A stretch of 64,000 nt of DNA, taken from Bog-756 sp963837805. GTDB taxonomy: Bacteria > Actinomycetota > Acidimicrobiia > Acidimicrobiales > RAAP-2. Below are positions 1 to 9,263 of the stretch, piece by piece; position 1 is the stretch's first letter, and each line of letters starts with the position of its first letter. The DNA lies in NCBI GenBank assembly GCA_963837805.1, contig CAWIOU010000044.1, positions 238,941-302,940 on the forward strand. Reading direction: 5' to 3'. Both the position numbers and the translations under genes were made by a program. Below the pieces are notes generated by a model, which worked only from the letters and a program-made list of their open reading frames with translations, searched no databases and was not told the DNA's origin.

Positions 1-1
1 A

Positions 2-1034
2 CATCTCTACGTGCTCCAGCGCACGCCGTCGGCCATCGGCGAGCGGGGCAACCGGCCCACCGATCCCGCCTTCGCCGAAGGACTGCGAACCGGGTTGGCA
101 GCGGGCCCGCATGGACAACTTCCAGGGGATCATCATGGGCCGTCCGGTCGAGGCCGACCTGGTGGACGACGGCTGGACGCACGACTATGCCCGCACCCGG
201 AACGCCCCCCGCCACCAAGGCATGACCATCGAGGAGTACCTGCGCAGCGCCGAGGAGATCGACTACCAGGTCATGGAGGCGCACCGGCGTCGGGTCGAGG
301 AGCTGGTGACCGACCCGGCCACGGCCGAGGTCCTCAAGCCGTACTACCGGTATCTGTGCAAACGGCCCTGCTTCCACGACGAGTACCTGCCCGCCCTCAA
401 CAACCCCACGGTCACACTGATCGACTGCCCGGCCGGAATCGACCGGATCACCGAGCGGGGTCCGGTGGTCGACGGCACCCAGATCGACGTCGACTGCATC
501 ATCTACGGCACCGGCTTCGAAGCCGAACTCACCCCGCTGTTCCGTCGGGTCGGCCACGAGATCGTCGGGCGCGACGGCGTCACCCTGGCCGAGAAGTGGG
601 CCGACGGCGCCGCCAGCCTGTTCGGGATGATGAGCCGTGGCTTCCCCAACATGTTCGTCATGCCGGCGCCGGGGCAGCAGGCGGTGGTCACGGTCAACTA
701 CACCCAACTGGCCGTCCTCGGCGCCGAGTTCGTCGGCCGTGCCGTCGAGCTGCTCGAGAAGCAGGGCGTCGAGGTGTTCGACGTGACTGCCGAGGCCGAG
801 GAGGCGTGGACGCAGACCATCCTCGACTCCTTCGTCGACGCCAGTTCCATCATGTCGGCCTGTACCCCGTCCCGCCTCAACAACGAAGGCCACCCCGAGA
901 CGATGAACCCGCGCAACGGCAACTACGGACGCGGACTGGGCGACTGGTTCGGCTACCGCGAGCTGCTCGAGCAGTGGCTCGACGCCGGCACGCTGGAAGG
1001 ACTCGAGCTCGACGTCCCGTCGATCCCGTCGTGA
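2..1034 (+). CDS. Flavin-containing (Baeyer-Villiger-type) monooxygenase, C-terminal part
   Basis: The 5' end lies outside the window. The first readable residues, HLYVLQRTPSAIGERGNRP, match the strand following the NADPH-binding Rossmann domain in FAD-dependent Baeyer-Villiger monooxygenases. The C-terminal part carries VDCIIYGTGFE, the usual return to the FAD domain. These enzymes insert oxygen next to a carbonyl or oxygenate a heteroatom, using FAD and NADPH; the substrate here is unknown. The reading frame changes at about 94-95, where GGGTTGG appears to contain one extra T (expected TGWQRARMDNF), so the part from 111 on reads in another frame. The stop overlaps the GTG of the next gene, so the two are probably co-transcribed. 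Family assignment is fairly secure, exact reaction not. Confidence 0.75.
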   Translation, partial: ISTCSSARRRPSASGATGPPIPPSPKDCEPGWQRARMDNFQGIIMGRPVEADLVDDGWTHDYARTRNAPRHQGMTIEEYLRSAEEIDYQVMEAHRRRVEELVTDPATAEVLKPYYRYLCKRPCFHDEYLPALNNPTVTLIDCPAGIDRITERGPVVDGTQIDVDCIIYGTGFEAELTPLFRRVGHEIVGRDGVTLAEKWADGAASLFGMMSRGFPNMFVMPAPGQQAVVTVNYTQLAVLGAEFVGRAVELLEKQGVEVFDVTAEAEEAWTQTILDSFVDASSIMSACTPSRLNNEGHPETMNPRNGNYGRGLGDWFGYRELLEQWLDAGTLEGLELDVPSIPS

Positions 1035-2690
1035 CCGGGCGCCGGCGGGTCGCCGTCGTGACCGGCGGCGGAGGCGGGATCGGAGCGGCCATCGCCGAGG
1101 AGCTCGGCCGCGGTGGTTGGTTCGTGGTCACCGTCGACCCCATGGTCACCCTCGACGGCTCCGAGCAGCTCCCCGAGCCGGAGGAGACCACTGCCGGCCG
1201 TATCGTGGCCGCGGGCGGTGCGGCCCGGGCCTCGTCGTTGTCGGTGACCGATGCCGGGGCGGTCCGCAGTCTCTTCGAGGAGCTGGTCGAGGAGCACGGT
1301 GGGCTCGATGCCGTCATAAACGTGGCCGGCATCACCCGGCAGACCTACTTCGGCCAGCGGCACCGAGGAGGACTGGCTGGCGGTGCTGGGTGTCCACCTC
1401 GAGGGCTACCTCAACGTGCTCGACGCGGCACTGCCGCTCATGGCCGCCGCCGGGCGCGGGCACGTCCTCGGCGTCACCTCCGGATCGGGATGGCGGGCCG
1501 CCGATGCCGGCGCCTACAGCTGCGCCAAGCGGGCCGTGGCCGCCCTCACCTGGCAACTGGGACGGCACCCGCCCCCGGGCGTGACCGTCAACGCCATGTC
1601 CCCCATCGCCGCCACCCGGATGATGGCCTCTGCCCTCGAGCGGGCCCGGAAGGCGGGCCAGTCGGGTGGCGGCGGCATCTCCTTCCTCTCCGTGGCCGGG
1701 CCGGAGGATCTCGGGCCGATCGGCGCGTACCTGGTCGGTGAGGAATTCGGGTGGTGCAGCGGCCGGGTGGTGTTTGCCGGAGGTCCCGAGGTGGCGGTGG
1801 TGGACGAACCCCGGCTCCTCGAGGTGGTGCGCAGCGACGGGGTGGCGTCCCTGGCCCGGGTACTCGAAGCGGTCATTCCCGGCGCCTTCGCCAAAGCCGA
1901 GGCCAAGCAGGCCACCGGGGGTGGGAGCAATCCGCGGTTCGGGCCGATCTTCGATGAGCCGGCCCCGGCCGGGCTGGCGTCGGTCGGGTTCGCTCGTGCG
2001 CCGTGGTCACCGACCGGCCACTCCTGGCCGCCTCGCTCACCGCGGCCCTCGAGGCCCGGTCGATCACCTGTCACCGCATCGACGTCGCCCACGACTTCGA
2101 CGGGGCCTCCAAGGCCCTGACCTCCCTGGCGGAATCGGTCGGGCCGGTCGATGCCGTCGTGGTCGCGCCGGGCGGGCGCCGCCCCGCCAGCAACTCGGCG
2201 AACGGCTGGGAGACCGTGCTCGCCGACCACCGCGACATCGTCGAGCACATCCATACCGACGCCAGCTGGGCCCGGGCGACTGCCGACTACGCCATCGGAT
2301 CCGGACGGCCGGTCAAGCTGGTCACCCTCTCCGACGCGGCGACCACGGGTGGTCGCAGCCGGGCCCAGGCATCGGCCCAGTTGCGCGCGGATCGGCGGCA
2401 GCTCGACGGAGGGTCGGGTCAGCGCCTTCGCCGCCAGCCTCGAGGCTCCCGAGGAGACGGCGGGCCCGGCGGCCGGCGAGCTCGTGGCCACCCTGCTCGG
2501 CCACGCCGAGGCCAATGCCCTGGCCGGTGCCGAGCTGGTGGTCGGCGGCGGCTGGGTGGGCCTCCGCAGCCATCCCCGACCGATCGGCAGCGTCACCTAC
2601 GGCGGTCCCGCCGTCCCTGACTGGCTCGATGGGGTACTCCGGGAGGTGGTCGGCGCCGTCGGCGACTCCCCCGAGGCAGGGGCCCGATGA
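1031..2690 (+). CDS. Two-module short-chain dehydrogenase/reductase, frameshifted
   Basis: GTG start at 1031 overlaps the preceding stop. The first module has the SDR cofactor motif TGGGGGIG near residue 12, the NVAG motif, and the catalytic Y-x-x-x-K as YSCAKRA. The second module (from about 2000) keeps a Rossmann-like pattern (AVVTDRPLLAASL, VDAVVVAPGG) but no clear catalytic Tyr/Lys, so it looks degenerate. Three frame changes are needed to read through: about 1354 (one extra base before GTEEDWLAVLG), about 1993 (one base missing before AVVTDRP), and about 2395 (one extra base before GRVSAFAASLE). The total of about 553 residues is twice a normal SDR. It may be two genes, but no start site or gap separates the modules. 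The gene ends in an ATGA overlap with the amidohydrolase. Confidence 0.6.
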
Positions 2691-3553
2691 CCGACCGGCC
2701 CGACCGTGTCGTCGACGCCCATGTGCACCTGTGGGACCCGGCCCGTTCCGACTGGTACCCCTATCTCGGGCGCCCTCCGGCCGGAGGCGGCGGCGATGCC
2801 ACCCGGATGTACCGCCGCTTCGACGCCGACATCTACCGGTCGGAGACCGCCGGGTGGAACGTCGAGAAGTTCGTGAATGTGGCCGCCGCCACCGGTGCCC
2901 ATTCCATCGAGGAGACCATCGAGCTCGACGGCAACGCCGCGGTCAGCGGCGGTCCCGACGCCATCGTCGGCGGACTCCCGCCCACCGACACGATCGCCGA
3001 GGCGGTCGAGCTCCTCGACCGGCAGATGACCGCGCCGCGCTTCCGAGGGATCCGCCCGATGGGAGCCCACCTGGCTCCTGTCCCCGACCCGGGCGTGCTC
3101 CGTGCGCTCGAGGAGCGCAACCTGCTCTTCGAGCTGATGGCCCATTCCGATCAACTCCTCGAGGCGGCGGCCGGCCTGGCCGGGTTCGACGGCCTGACCG
3201 TCGTTGTCGAACACACCGGATGGCCGCGGTCGGACTCCGACGACGAGCGCGCCGTCTGGCGGACCGGCATCGACGCGCTGGCCGGCCTCGGCGACAACAT
3301 CCTGTGCAAACTGTCGGGCCTGGCCATGCCCATCGGCTCGATGCGAGCGGATGCGTTCGCCCCGTGGCTCGAGTACGCCATCGAACAGTTCGGCGTCGAC
3401 CGCTGCATGTTCGCCAGCAACTTCCCCGTCGACGCCATGTACGGCACCTTCGACGAGCTCTACACCACGTTCAGCACCGTGACCGAGGGCCTCGGCGACG
3501 ACTCCCGCGACAAGCTCTTCGCCGGCAACGCGGCGCGTGTCTACCGCATGTAG
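2687..3553 (+). CDS. Amidohydrolase-2 family metal-dependent hydrolase
   Basis: 288-residue TIM-barrel hydrolase of the amidohydrolase_2 family (fuconolactonase / 2-pyrone-4,6-dicarboxylate hydrolase type). The N-terminal metal motif is DAHVHLWDP, followed by GIRPMGAHL, VVEHTGWP (third His) and a terminal NFPVDAMYG region where relatives carry the catalytic Asp. Such enzymes hydrolyse lactones or decarboxylate aromatic acids; the substrate cannot be read here. ATGA overlap with the preceding SDR implies translational coupling. A crotonase follows after about 35 bases. Together with the upstream monooxygenase and SDR, this looks like oxidation to a lactone or ester followed by hydrolysis, which is inference from gene order. 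Confidence 0.8.
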   Translation: MTDRPDRVVDAHVHLWDPARSDWYPYLGRPPAGGGGDATRMYRRFDADIYRSETAGWNVEKFVNVAAATGAHSIEETIELDGNAAVSGGPDAIVGGLPPTDTIAEAVELLDRQMTAPRFRGIRPMGAHLAPVPDPGVLRALEERNLLFELMAHSDQLLEAAAGLAGFDGLTVVVEHTGWPRSDSDDERAVWRTGIDALAGLGDNILCKLSGLAMPIGSMRADAFAPWLEYAIEQFGVDRCMFASNFPVDAMYGTFDELYTTFSTVTEGLGDDSRDKLFAGNAARVYRM

Positions 3554-3588
3554 GACCAATGGGGTCGGTCTCGACGGGGACGGATACC

Positions 3589-4413
3589 ATGGCCGCCATG
3601 CCCGAGCTCGAGACCCTCCTGTACGACGAATCCGACGGCGTGGCCTGGGTCACCCTCAACCGTCCCGAGGCCCTCAACGCCTTCGATACCACCATGCAGC
3701 GCGAGCTGCGGGAGCTGTGGATGATGCTCCGCACCAACGACGATGTCCGGTGCATCGTCCTCACCGGCGCCGGCGACAAGGCGTTCTGCACCGGTCTGGA
3801 CCGGGAGGGGATCGGCTCGTTCGACGACCTGCCGCCGGGCAAGCTGCCCGGGTACAACACCCCGTGGGACTTCGACGATCCGGGCAAGAGCGTCTGCCCC
3901 AAGTCGAACGATCTGTGGAAGCCGATCATCGCCGCCGTCAACGGCATGGCCTGTGGCGGGGCCTTCTACATCCTCGGCGAGGTCGACTTCATCATCGCCG
4001 CCGAGCACGCCACCTTCTTCGACCCCCACGTCACCTACGGCATGCCGGCCGCCTTCGAACCGATCTTCCTCCTCCCGAAGATGCCGTTCCAGGAGGTCAT
4101 GCGGCTCTCCCTGCTCGGCGCCAACGAACGGATGTCGGCGGCGCGGGCCTACCAGATCGGCTTCGTCTCCGAAGTGGTGCCGGCCGACGAACTCCGCCAG
4201 CAGACGGCCTGGGCGGCCCAGGCCGTCGCCGACCAGCCCGTCCTCGGGGTCGGGGGGACGGTCCGGGCCCTGTGGGCGGGTCTGGAGCTCTCCCGTCAGC
4301 AGGCCCTCGACCAGGCCTACCTGTTCACCAACATCGGGACCGACCCGGCCCAACTGGCCGAAGGCCAGAAGCGGTTCACCTCCGGGAAGCGGATCGACTG
4401 GCGGCTCCGCTGA
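3589..4413 (+). CDS. Enoyl-CoA hydratase/isomerase (crotonase) family protein
   Basis: Crotonase-fold protein of about 270 residues. WVTLNRPEALNAFD is the N-terminal family signature. KAFCTGLD and NGMACGGAFYILGEVDFIIA form the CoA-binding oxyanion region, and ATFFDPHVTYGMPA follows. The family hydrates, isomerises or cleaves acyl-CoA thioesters. Three in-frame ATGs lie at 3559, 3589 and 3598; 3589 is preceded by the purine-rich GGGGACGG, and 3598 is an equally possible start. The gene converges on an aldehyde dehydrogenase, with a hairpin between them. The usual second catalytic Glu is replaced by a YGMPAAFEP loop, so hydratase activity is uncertain. Confidence 0.8.
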   Translation: MAAMPELETLLYDESDGVAWVTLNRPEALNAFDTTMQRELRELWMMLRTNDDVRCIVLTGAGDKAFCTGLDREGIGSFDDLPPGKLPGYNTPWDFDDPGKSVCPKSNDLWKPIIAAVNGMACGGAFYILGEVDFIIAAEHATFFDPHVTYGMPAAFEPIFLLPKMPFQEVMRLSLLGANERMSAARAYQIGFVSEVVPADELRQQTAWAAQAVADQPVLGVGGTVRALWAGLELSRQQALDQAYLFTNIGTDPAQLAEGQKRFTSGKRIDWRLR

Positions 4414-4414
4414 A

Positions 4415-4436
4415 CCGCCGGCCGCGGGCCGGGCGG
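4415..4436. terminator. Candidate bidirectional terminator hairpin
   Basis: Between two convergent stops (4413 plus, 4448 minus) lies CCGCCGGCC, loop GCG, GGCCGGGCGG: a nine-pair GC stem with one bulged G. There is no U-tract, as is common in high-GC actinobacteria. Assigned from position and symmetry only. Confidence 0.4.
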
Positions 4437-4447
4437 CCAGGCCCCGC

Positions 4448-5948
4448 TCATCCGTCGAGCGGGGGTAGCCCACCGGCGATCGTCTTGGTCTCGGTGTACT
4501 GATCGAAGCCCTCGACGCCGTTCTGGCGGCCGATCCCGCTGGCCTTGTAGCCGCCGAAGGGCGCGTCGGCCCCGTACCAGATCCCACCGTTGACCATGGC
4601 CGATCCGGCCCGGATCCGCCGAGCCACCCGGACCGCACGCTCCTCGGAGCCGGAGGTGACACCGCAACCGAGCCCGTAGGGACTGTCGTTGGCGATGCGC
4701 ACGGCGTCGTCATCGTCCTCGAAGGGAATGACGACGAGCACAGGACCGAAGATCTCCTCCCGGGCGATGGTCATCGAGTTGTCGACGTCGGCCATCAGGG
4801 TGGGCTCCACGTAGTAGCCGGTGGGCAGATGGGCAGGGCGTCCACCTCCGACCACCACCCGCGCCCCCTGCTCGGTTCCCTGCTCGATGTAGCGCGAGGA
4901 TCTTGGCCCGCTGGCTGGCGTTGATCTGGGGGCCCTGGAAGTTCGAAGGATCAGTGGGATCGCCGTAGGCCACCGTGCGGAATCCCTCCTCCATCATGGC
5001 GATCCCCTCCTCGTAGCGGGAGCGCGGCAGCAGCAGTCGGGTGAGCATGACGCACCCCTGGCCCCCGTGGGTGCACACCGCCCAGGCGAAGGAGAGCTTC
5101 TCGCCGAAGTCGGCGTCGTCGAGCACCACGTCGGCCGACTTGCCGCCCAGCTCGAGGAAGAGCCTCTTCAGCGTGGGAGCCCCCTTCTCCATGATCCGCC
5201 GGCCGACCGCCGTCGAGCCGGTGAAGGAGATGAGGTCGACCCTGGGGTCGGTGACCAGGTCTTCGGCCACCTGGTTGTCGGTGGTGGTCACGACCTGGAA
5301 GACACCGTCGGGGATGTCGGTCCGCTCGGCCACCAGGCGGCCGATCCGGGTGGCGTTCCAGGGCGTGTCGGGGGCGGGCTTCAGGATCACCGTGTTGCCG
5401 GCGGCCAGGGCCTGTCCGATCTTGTTGATGGATACTTCGAAGGGATAGTTCCACGGCACGATGGCACCGACCACCCCGACCGGCTCCTTGAGGACCTTGC
5501 GCCAGCTCCGCATCCCGAAAGCCTTCCCTTCGGGAAGGTCGCGCTCCCAGGTGTACTCGTCGATGAACTTGGCCGGCCATCTGAGTCCGTCCGACAAGGG
5601 CTCGTCGAGTTGGGGGCCGTAGGTCAACAGGATCGGCGTGCCCACCTCGGCCACCAGTTCGGCCCGCAGCAGCTCGGCCTCCGACTCGAGGGCATCCTGC
5701 AGCTGCAGGAGGCAGCGCTTGCGCAGTTCCCGGTCGGTCGACCACTCCGTCTCGTCGAAGGCCCGCCGGGCCGCGGCGATGGCCCGGTCCATGTCCTCGT
5801 GCCCGGCATCGGCCGTGGTCCCGAGTACCTCCTCGGTCGCCGGGTTGATGTTGTCGAACCGGCGTCCGGAGATCGCCTCCTCCAGCTTCCCGTCGATGAG
5901 CATCCTGGCCTCGCCGACGACAGCGGCGCCTTCCTGGGTCGTGGTCAT
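4448..5948 (-). CDS. NAD(P)-dependent aldehyde dehydrogenase, frameshifted
   Basis: About 500 residues, full length for the aldehyde dehydrogenase superfamily. Visible motifs in order: VPWNYPFEVSINKIGQALAAGNTVILKPA (in part the cofactor site), FTGSTAVGRRI, LELGGKSADVV with the general-base Glu, GGQGCVMLTR with the catalytic Cys, EEIFGPVL, and NDSPYGLGCGV. It oxidises an aldehyde to the acid with NAD(P). The start at 5948 is preceded by GAGGAGG, a good ribosome site. One extra base near 4889 (expected AKILRYIEQG) throws the last 145 codons into another frame. It is followed by a stop before the convergent crotonase. An SDR and an acyl-CoA dehydrogenase lie upstream on the same strand. Confidence 0.85.
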
Positions 5949-6038
5949 GTTGCGATCCTCCTCAACTCTCTCAATTCGTTTCGCTCGATTCGTTGGCTGT
6001 CACAACTCCACCGGGAGTCCACCCGGTCCGGGCCCCGC

Positions 6039-6846
6039 TCAGAAGCCGAAGGCCGAGACGTCGAGGGTACCCACGGCCAGTGCGGCCATGGTGCCCCCGT
6101 CGGTGAGGATGGCCTCGCCGGTGATGGCCGATGCCGCCGGTGAGTTCAGGAAGACCAGTGGCGCAGCCTGCTCGTCCGGCGTCTGCCGGTGGCCGAGCGG
6201 AATCGGGTAGTTGTCCATGAACTCCTTGCCCATCTGGTCCTCGAAGTCGGGCATCATCGGCGTGTCGGTCGGGCCGGGAAGGGTGCAGTTGATCCGGATG
6301 CCCCGTTCGGCCAGGGCCAGGGACCTCACCACCGTCCACACGATGATCACTTCCTTGGAGGGCGCGTAGCCGCTGGCGATCTCCTCGGGATGCTCCTCCA
6401 GCCATTGCCGGCCGGCGGCGAATCCCTCGGTGGCCACCAGGGGCTTCCATTTCTCCACGTTGGCCATCCAGCTGGCCCCGGCCCCCGACGAGATACTGGC
6501 GATGGCGCCGCCCTCGCCCATCCGCTCCGCGACCAGATCGGCCAGATGGCGTTGGCCGACGAAGTTCACCAGCATGGTGTCGAGGTCCGAGAACCGCCCC
6601 CCGGGAAGTCCCGGCGCAGTTGAACAGGGCGTCGATCCGGCCCCCGACCGCATCCACGGCGGCGGCGATGGCCCCGGGGTCGCGCAGGTCGGTCGGGTGG
6701 TAGCCGTCCACCTCGACCGGAGGCTCCTTGAGGTCGATCACGTGGATCTCGGCGCCGAGGGGCTTGAGCTGGCGGACCACGGCGGCACCCATCCCGGCGC
6801 CACCCCCGCCGCTCACGATGACCCGGCGTCCTTCGTATGTGCTCAT
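6039..6846 (-). CDS. Short-chain dehydrogenase/reductase, frameshifted
   Basis: About 269 residues. The cofactor loop is SGGGGAGMGAAV, followed by DLRDPGAI and LFNCAG. The catalytic region is SGYAPSKEV (Tyr-x-x-x-Lys), preceded by the Ser-rich strand ISSGAGAS. The C-terminus has CTLPGPTDTPMMPDF and ITGEAILTDGG, typical of classical SDRs that act on 3-hydroxyacyl or steroid-like alcohols. A single extra A near 6605 breaks the frame between NCAG and LPGGRFSDLDT. ATG at 6846 follows GGGAGCC. The acyl-CoA dehydrogenase upstream ends 37 bases before this start, and the aldehyde dehydrogenase follows about 90 bases downstream, so the three may be one transcript. Confidence 0.8.
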
Positions 6847-6883
6847 CAGATCGGCTCCCCACTCTCGTTCCGGGCCGTGGTGG

Positions 6884-8032
6884 TCAACGGGGAAGCCCCA
6901 GACCGTGTTCGGCCACGATATTCCGGTTGATCTCGGTGGTGCCGCCGGCGATCGACGACCCGCGGGAGCCGAGGAGGCTCCTCGACCACGGGCCCTCCAG
7001 GGCCCCGGGGCCGAGCAGGCCGAGGGCCAGCCCGGCCAGCTCCTGGGAGATGTCGGCCCACATCAGTTTGGCCAGACTCCCGTTGGCCGCCGACGGCCGG
7101 CCGCCACGACCGACGACCTCGAGCTCGCGGGCCGTGGACCAGCGCAGGCAGGCGATGCGGCTGTACAGCTGGATCAGGCGGTCGCGTTGGACGGGCGACA
7201 CCTCGATGCCGCTCCGGCGGGTCTCCTCGACCAGGTCGGCGAAGCGGGCGCTCAGGCTGAGATGGAACTTGGCCACCCCGGCCCGCTCGAAGCTCAACGT
7301 GGTCATGGCCACCTTCCATCCCTCGTTGCGCGGTCCGAGGAGGGAGGTCGTCGGCACCCGCACGTCGGTGAAGAAGAGCTCCGAGAACATGACCTCACCG
7401 GTCATGGTGCGGAGCGGGCGGGCTTCGATCCCGGGTGACCGCATGTCGACGAGCAGGCAGCTGATGCCGGCGTGCTTGGGGGCCGACGGATCGGTGCGAA
7501 CGTAGAGCTGGCACCAGTCGGCATGGTGGCCGAGGCTGTTCCACGTCTTCTGGCCGTTGATCACGAACTCGTCGCCGTCGACCGCCGCCGAGGTGCGCAG
7601 CGAGGCCAGGTCCGATCCGGCGTCGGGCTCGGACATGCCCTGGCACCAGATCTCGTCACCACGGAGCATCGGGGCGAGGAAGCGGTCCTTCTGCTCCTGG
7701 GTTCCGACCTCGAGGATGGCCGGCGCGATGTTGGCCACCCCGATGACATTCAGCGGTCCGGGCGCCTCGGCCTGCGACATGACCTCGAGGTAGGCCAGCT
7801 GCTCGGCCACGCCGGCGTCCCTGCCCCCGTACTCGGCCGGCCAGGCCACCGCCGCCCAGCCGGCGTCGGCCAGCGCCCGGTTCCACCCGCGCAGCAACTC
7901 GAGGGTGCGCTCGTCCTCGAACCCCTCCCGGCCGGCCTCGACCACCTCGGGGGTCAGATTGGCGTCGAGCCACTCCGCCAACGCGCGCCGGAACTCCGTG
8001 ACGGAGGTGGGCGTTGCAGCGTCGATTTCCAC
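6884..8032 (-). CDS. Acyl-CoA dehydrogenase
   Basis: 382 residues, intact. The order is an alpha-helical N-domain (FRRALAEWLDANL), the middle beta-domain with WCQGMSEPDAGSDLAS and NGQKTWNS (FAD/substrate motifs), and the C-terminal helical domain with AGGTTEINRNIV. The position of the catalytic Glu of the MCAD type (YEGT) is Gly here, as in FadE relatives that place the base elsewhere or act as half of a heterotetramer. It oxidises acyl-CoA to enoyl-CoA with FAD. The GTG start at 8032 is chosen because AGGAG lies six bases before it; the frame stays open further upstream without domain similarity. Confidence 0.88.
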   Translation of the reverse strand: MEIDAATPTSVTEFRRALAEWLDANLTPEVVEAGREGFEDERTLELLRGWNRALADAGWAAVAWPAEYGGRDAGVAEQLAYLEVMSQAEAPGPLNVIGVANIAPAILEVGTQEQKDRFLAPMLRGDEIWCQGMSEPDAGSDLASLRTSAAVDGDEFVINGQKTWNSLGHHADWCQLYVRTDPSAPKHAGISCLLVDMRSPGIEARPLRTMTGEVMFSELFFTDVRVPTTSLLGPRNEGWKVAMTTLSFERAGVAKFHLSLSARFADLVEETRRSGIEVSPVQRDRLIQLYSRIACLRWSTARELEVVGRGGRPSAANGSLAKLMWADISQELAGLALGLLGPGALEGPWSRSLLGSRGSSIAGGTTEINRNIVAEHGLGLPR

Positions 8033-8143
8033 GTCTTCTCCTGATCGTTGACCGCAGCACGGCCGTTCCTCCGGCGATGGCGCCTCACGGTACACCAGGG
8101 CTCACGAACCCGACAATGCCGTTTTCACCTCGGCGGTCGGGGC

Positions 8144-8794
8144 TCAGCCCGACTGGACCGCGCCGACGCTCCGGTCCACGCCGAGGGCGGGAAGGCAGAA
8201 GCGGAGGACCTGGTCCCGGGCCCGGGCCCGGTCGGTCATGGCCAACCGGCGCTGGGGATGGGCCACGCTCCAGACCAGGTCGAAGATGGCGTCGGCGTCG
8301 GGAAGCGGATCGGTGGCCGGAAACGAACCGTCCGAGGAACCCCGCTCCAGTGCTCCCAGCAAGGGGGCAATGAGACTCGATCGGAGGGTCGCCTCTTCCT
8401 CCTCGTACCCGTCGGCCTGTCGAGCCACCGCATTGAAGATGACCAGGCGGCGCACCCGGCGCGGGTCGAAGGCCATGGCCAGCATCTCGTCGATCCAGGT
8501 GCGGACGGCGTCGAGCGCCGCGGGCGCCCCGGCCGCCGCCCGGGTCACCTGGGCCACATCGGGGTCGGACGCCGTTCTGAACATGGCCAGCAGGAGATCG
8601 TCCTTCGAACGGAACTGGCGGTAGAAGGCGCGGGTCGAGAGCCCGGCATGGTCGAGGATGTCCTGCACGCTGGCCCCCTGGAAGCCGTTGCGACGCATCA
8701 CGTGCAGGGCGGCATCCATCAGCCGGGTCCGTTCGGCGGCCGTCGCCGGCGAACGCGGAGGATCGAGGACGCCCCTGGCAGCCACCGCGGACAC
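8144..8794 (-). CDS. TetR/AcrR family transcriptional regulator
   Basis: 216 residues. N-terminal helix-turn-helix: LMDAALHVMRRNGFQGASVQDILDHAGLS, split over residues 25-53, then TRAFYRQFRSKDDLL, the standard TetR recognition helix region. The remainder is a helical ligand-binding domain. It lies just upstream of the acyl-CoA dehydrogenase on the same strand (about 110 bases apart) and downstream of a six-gene acyl-CoA operon, so it is likely to control fatty-acid or other acyl-CoA catabolism and to sense an acyl-CoA. That role is inferred from neighbours; no operator was recognised. Confidence 0.85.
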   Translation of the reverse strand: MSAVAARGVLDPPRSPATAAERTRLMDAALHVMRRNGFQGASVQDILDHAGLSTRAFYRQFRSKDDLLLAMFRTASDPDVAQVTRAAAGAPAALDAVRTWIDEMLAMAFDPRRVRRLVIFNAVARQADGYEEEEATLRSSLIAPLLGALERGSSDGSFPATDPLPDADAIFDLVWSVAHPQRRLAMTDRARARDQVLRFCLPALGVDRSVGAVQSG

Positions 8795-9263
8795 ATCGCC
8801 AGACTAACGGGGCCGGGGAAACGGCGCCGGGGAGCGGTCCGGCGGCCCACCCGGATGCGGGTGGGTGGCGGTGGCCCTCCTGGCCCATCCCCTCCAGCAT
8901 CGGGCTGATGACCGGCTGGGGCCGGATGGACCGGCCGGCCCCCCGGGGGAACGGGAGCCCCTGGTCAGACCGGGTGCACCTCCAAACTCCGATTGGGCCG
9001 GTTTTGAGGTTTAACCCAGGTGGGGGCCGGGTATTCGAAATGGCGTCAGGTTGATGAGTGGTTCCCGCCATCCCAATCCTCTGGCCTGATGATGTGCGTC
9101 AATCCCCTTTTTCGCCGAGGGGGTTTGGCGCGCCCGGGCGCCGGCCAGCCGTGCCGGGGCCCGAGAAGGTGTCGAGGCCCGGAGCGCAGGAAGGCGGATT
9201 CCTGGCTCAACGGACCTGACGGGGTGAACCTAGCGCTGAAAAGGGCGTTTTCGCAAACGACGG
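8795..9263. other. 469-base region without a recognisable gene
   Basis: No frame here shows a convincing protein or ribosome site. Two weak inverted repeats are visible: GAAAA-GGGCG-TTTTC at 9238-9252, twelve bases past the stop of the minus-strand acyl-CoA dehydrogenase and thus a possible terminator, and CCCC/GGGG arms around 9101-9123. It also must hold the promoter of the TetR gene. It contains a locally A/T-richer patch around 8985-9055. Confidence 0.5.

Noticed and set aside
1666..4413. A 915-codon plus-strand open frame joining the SDR, amidohydrolase and crotonase region
   Set aside because: Only the last 275 codons (crotonase) show homology; the earlier part is an out-of-frame reading of two other recognised genes.
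8985..9130. A possible structured RNA in the gap after the TetR gene
   Set aside because: Only short, imperfect CCCC/GGGG arms were found and no match to a riboswitch core that I know.
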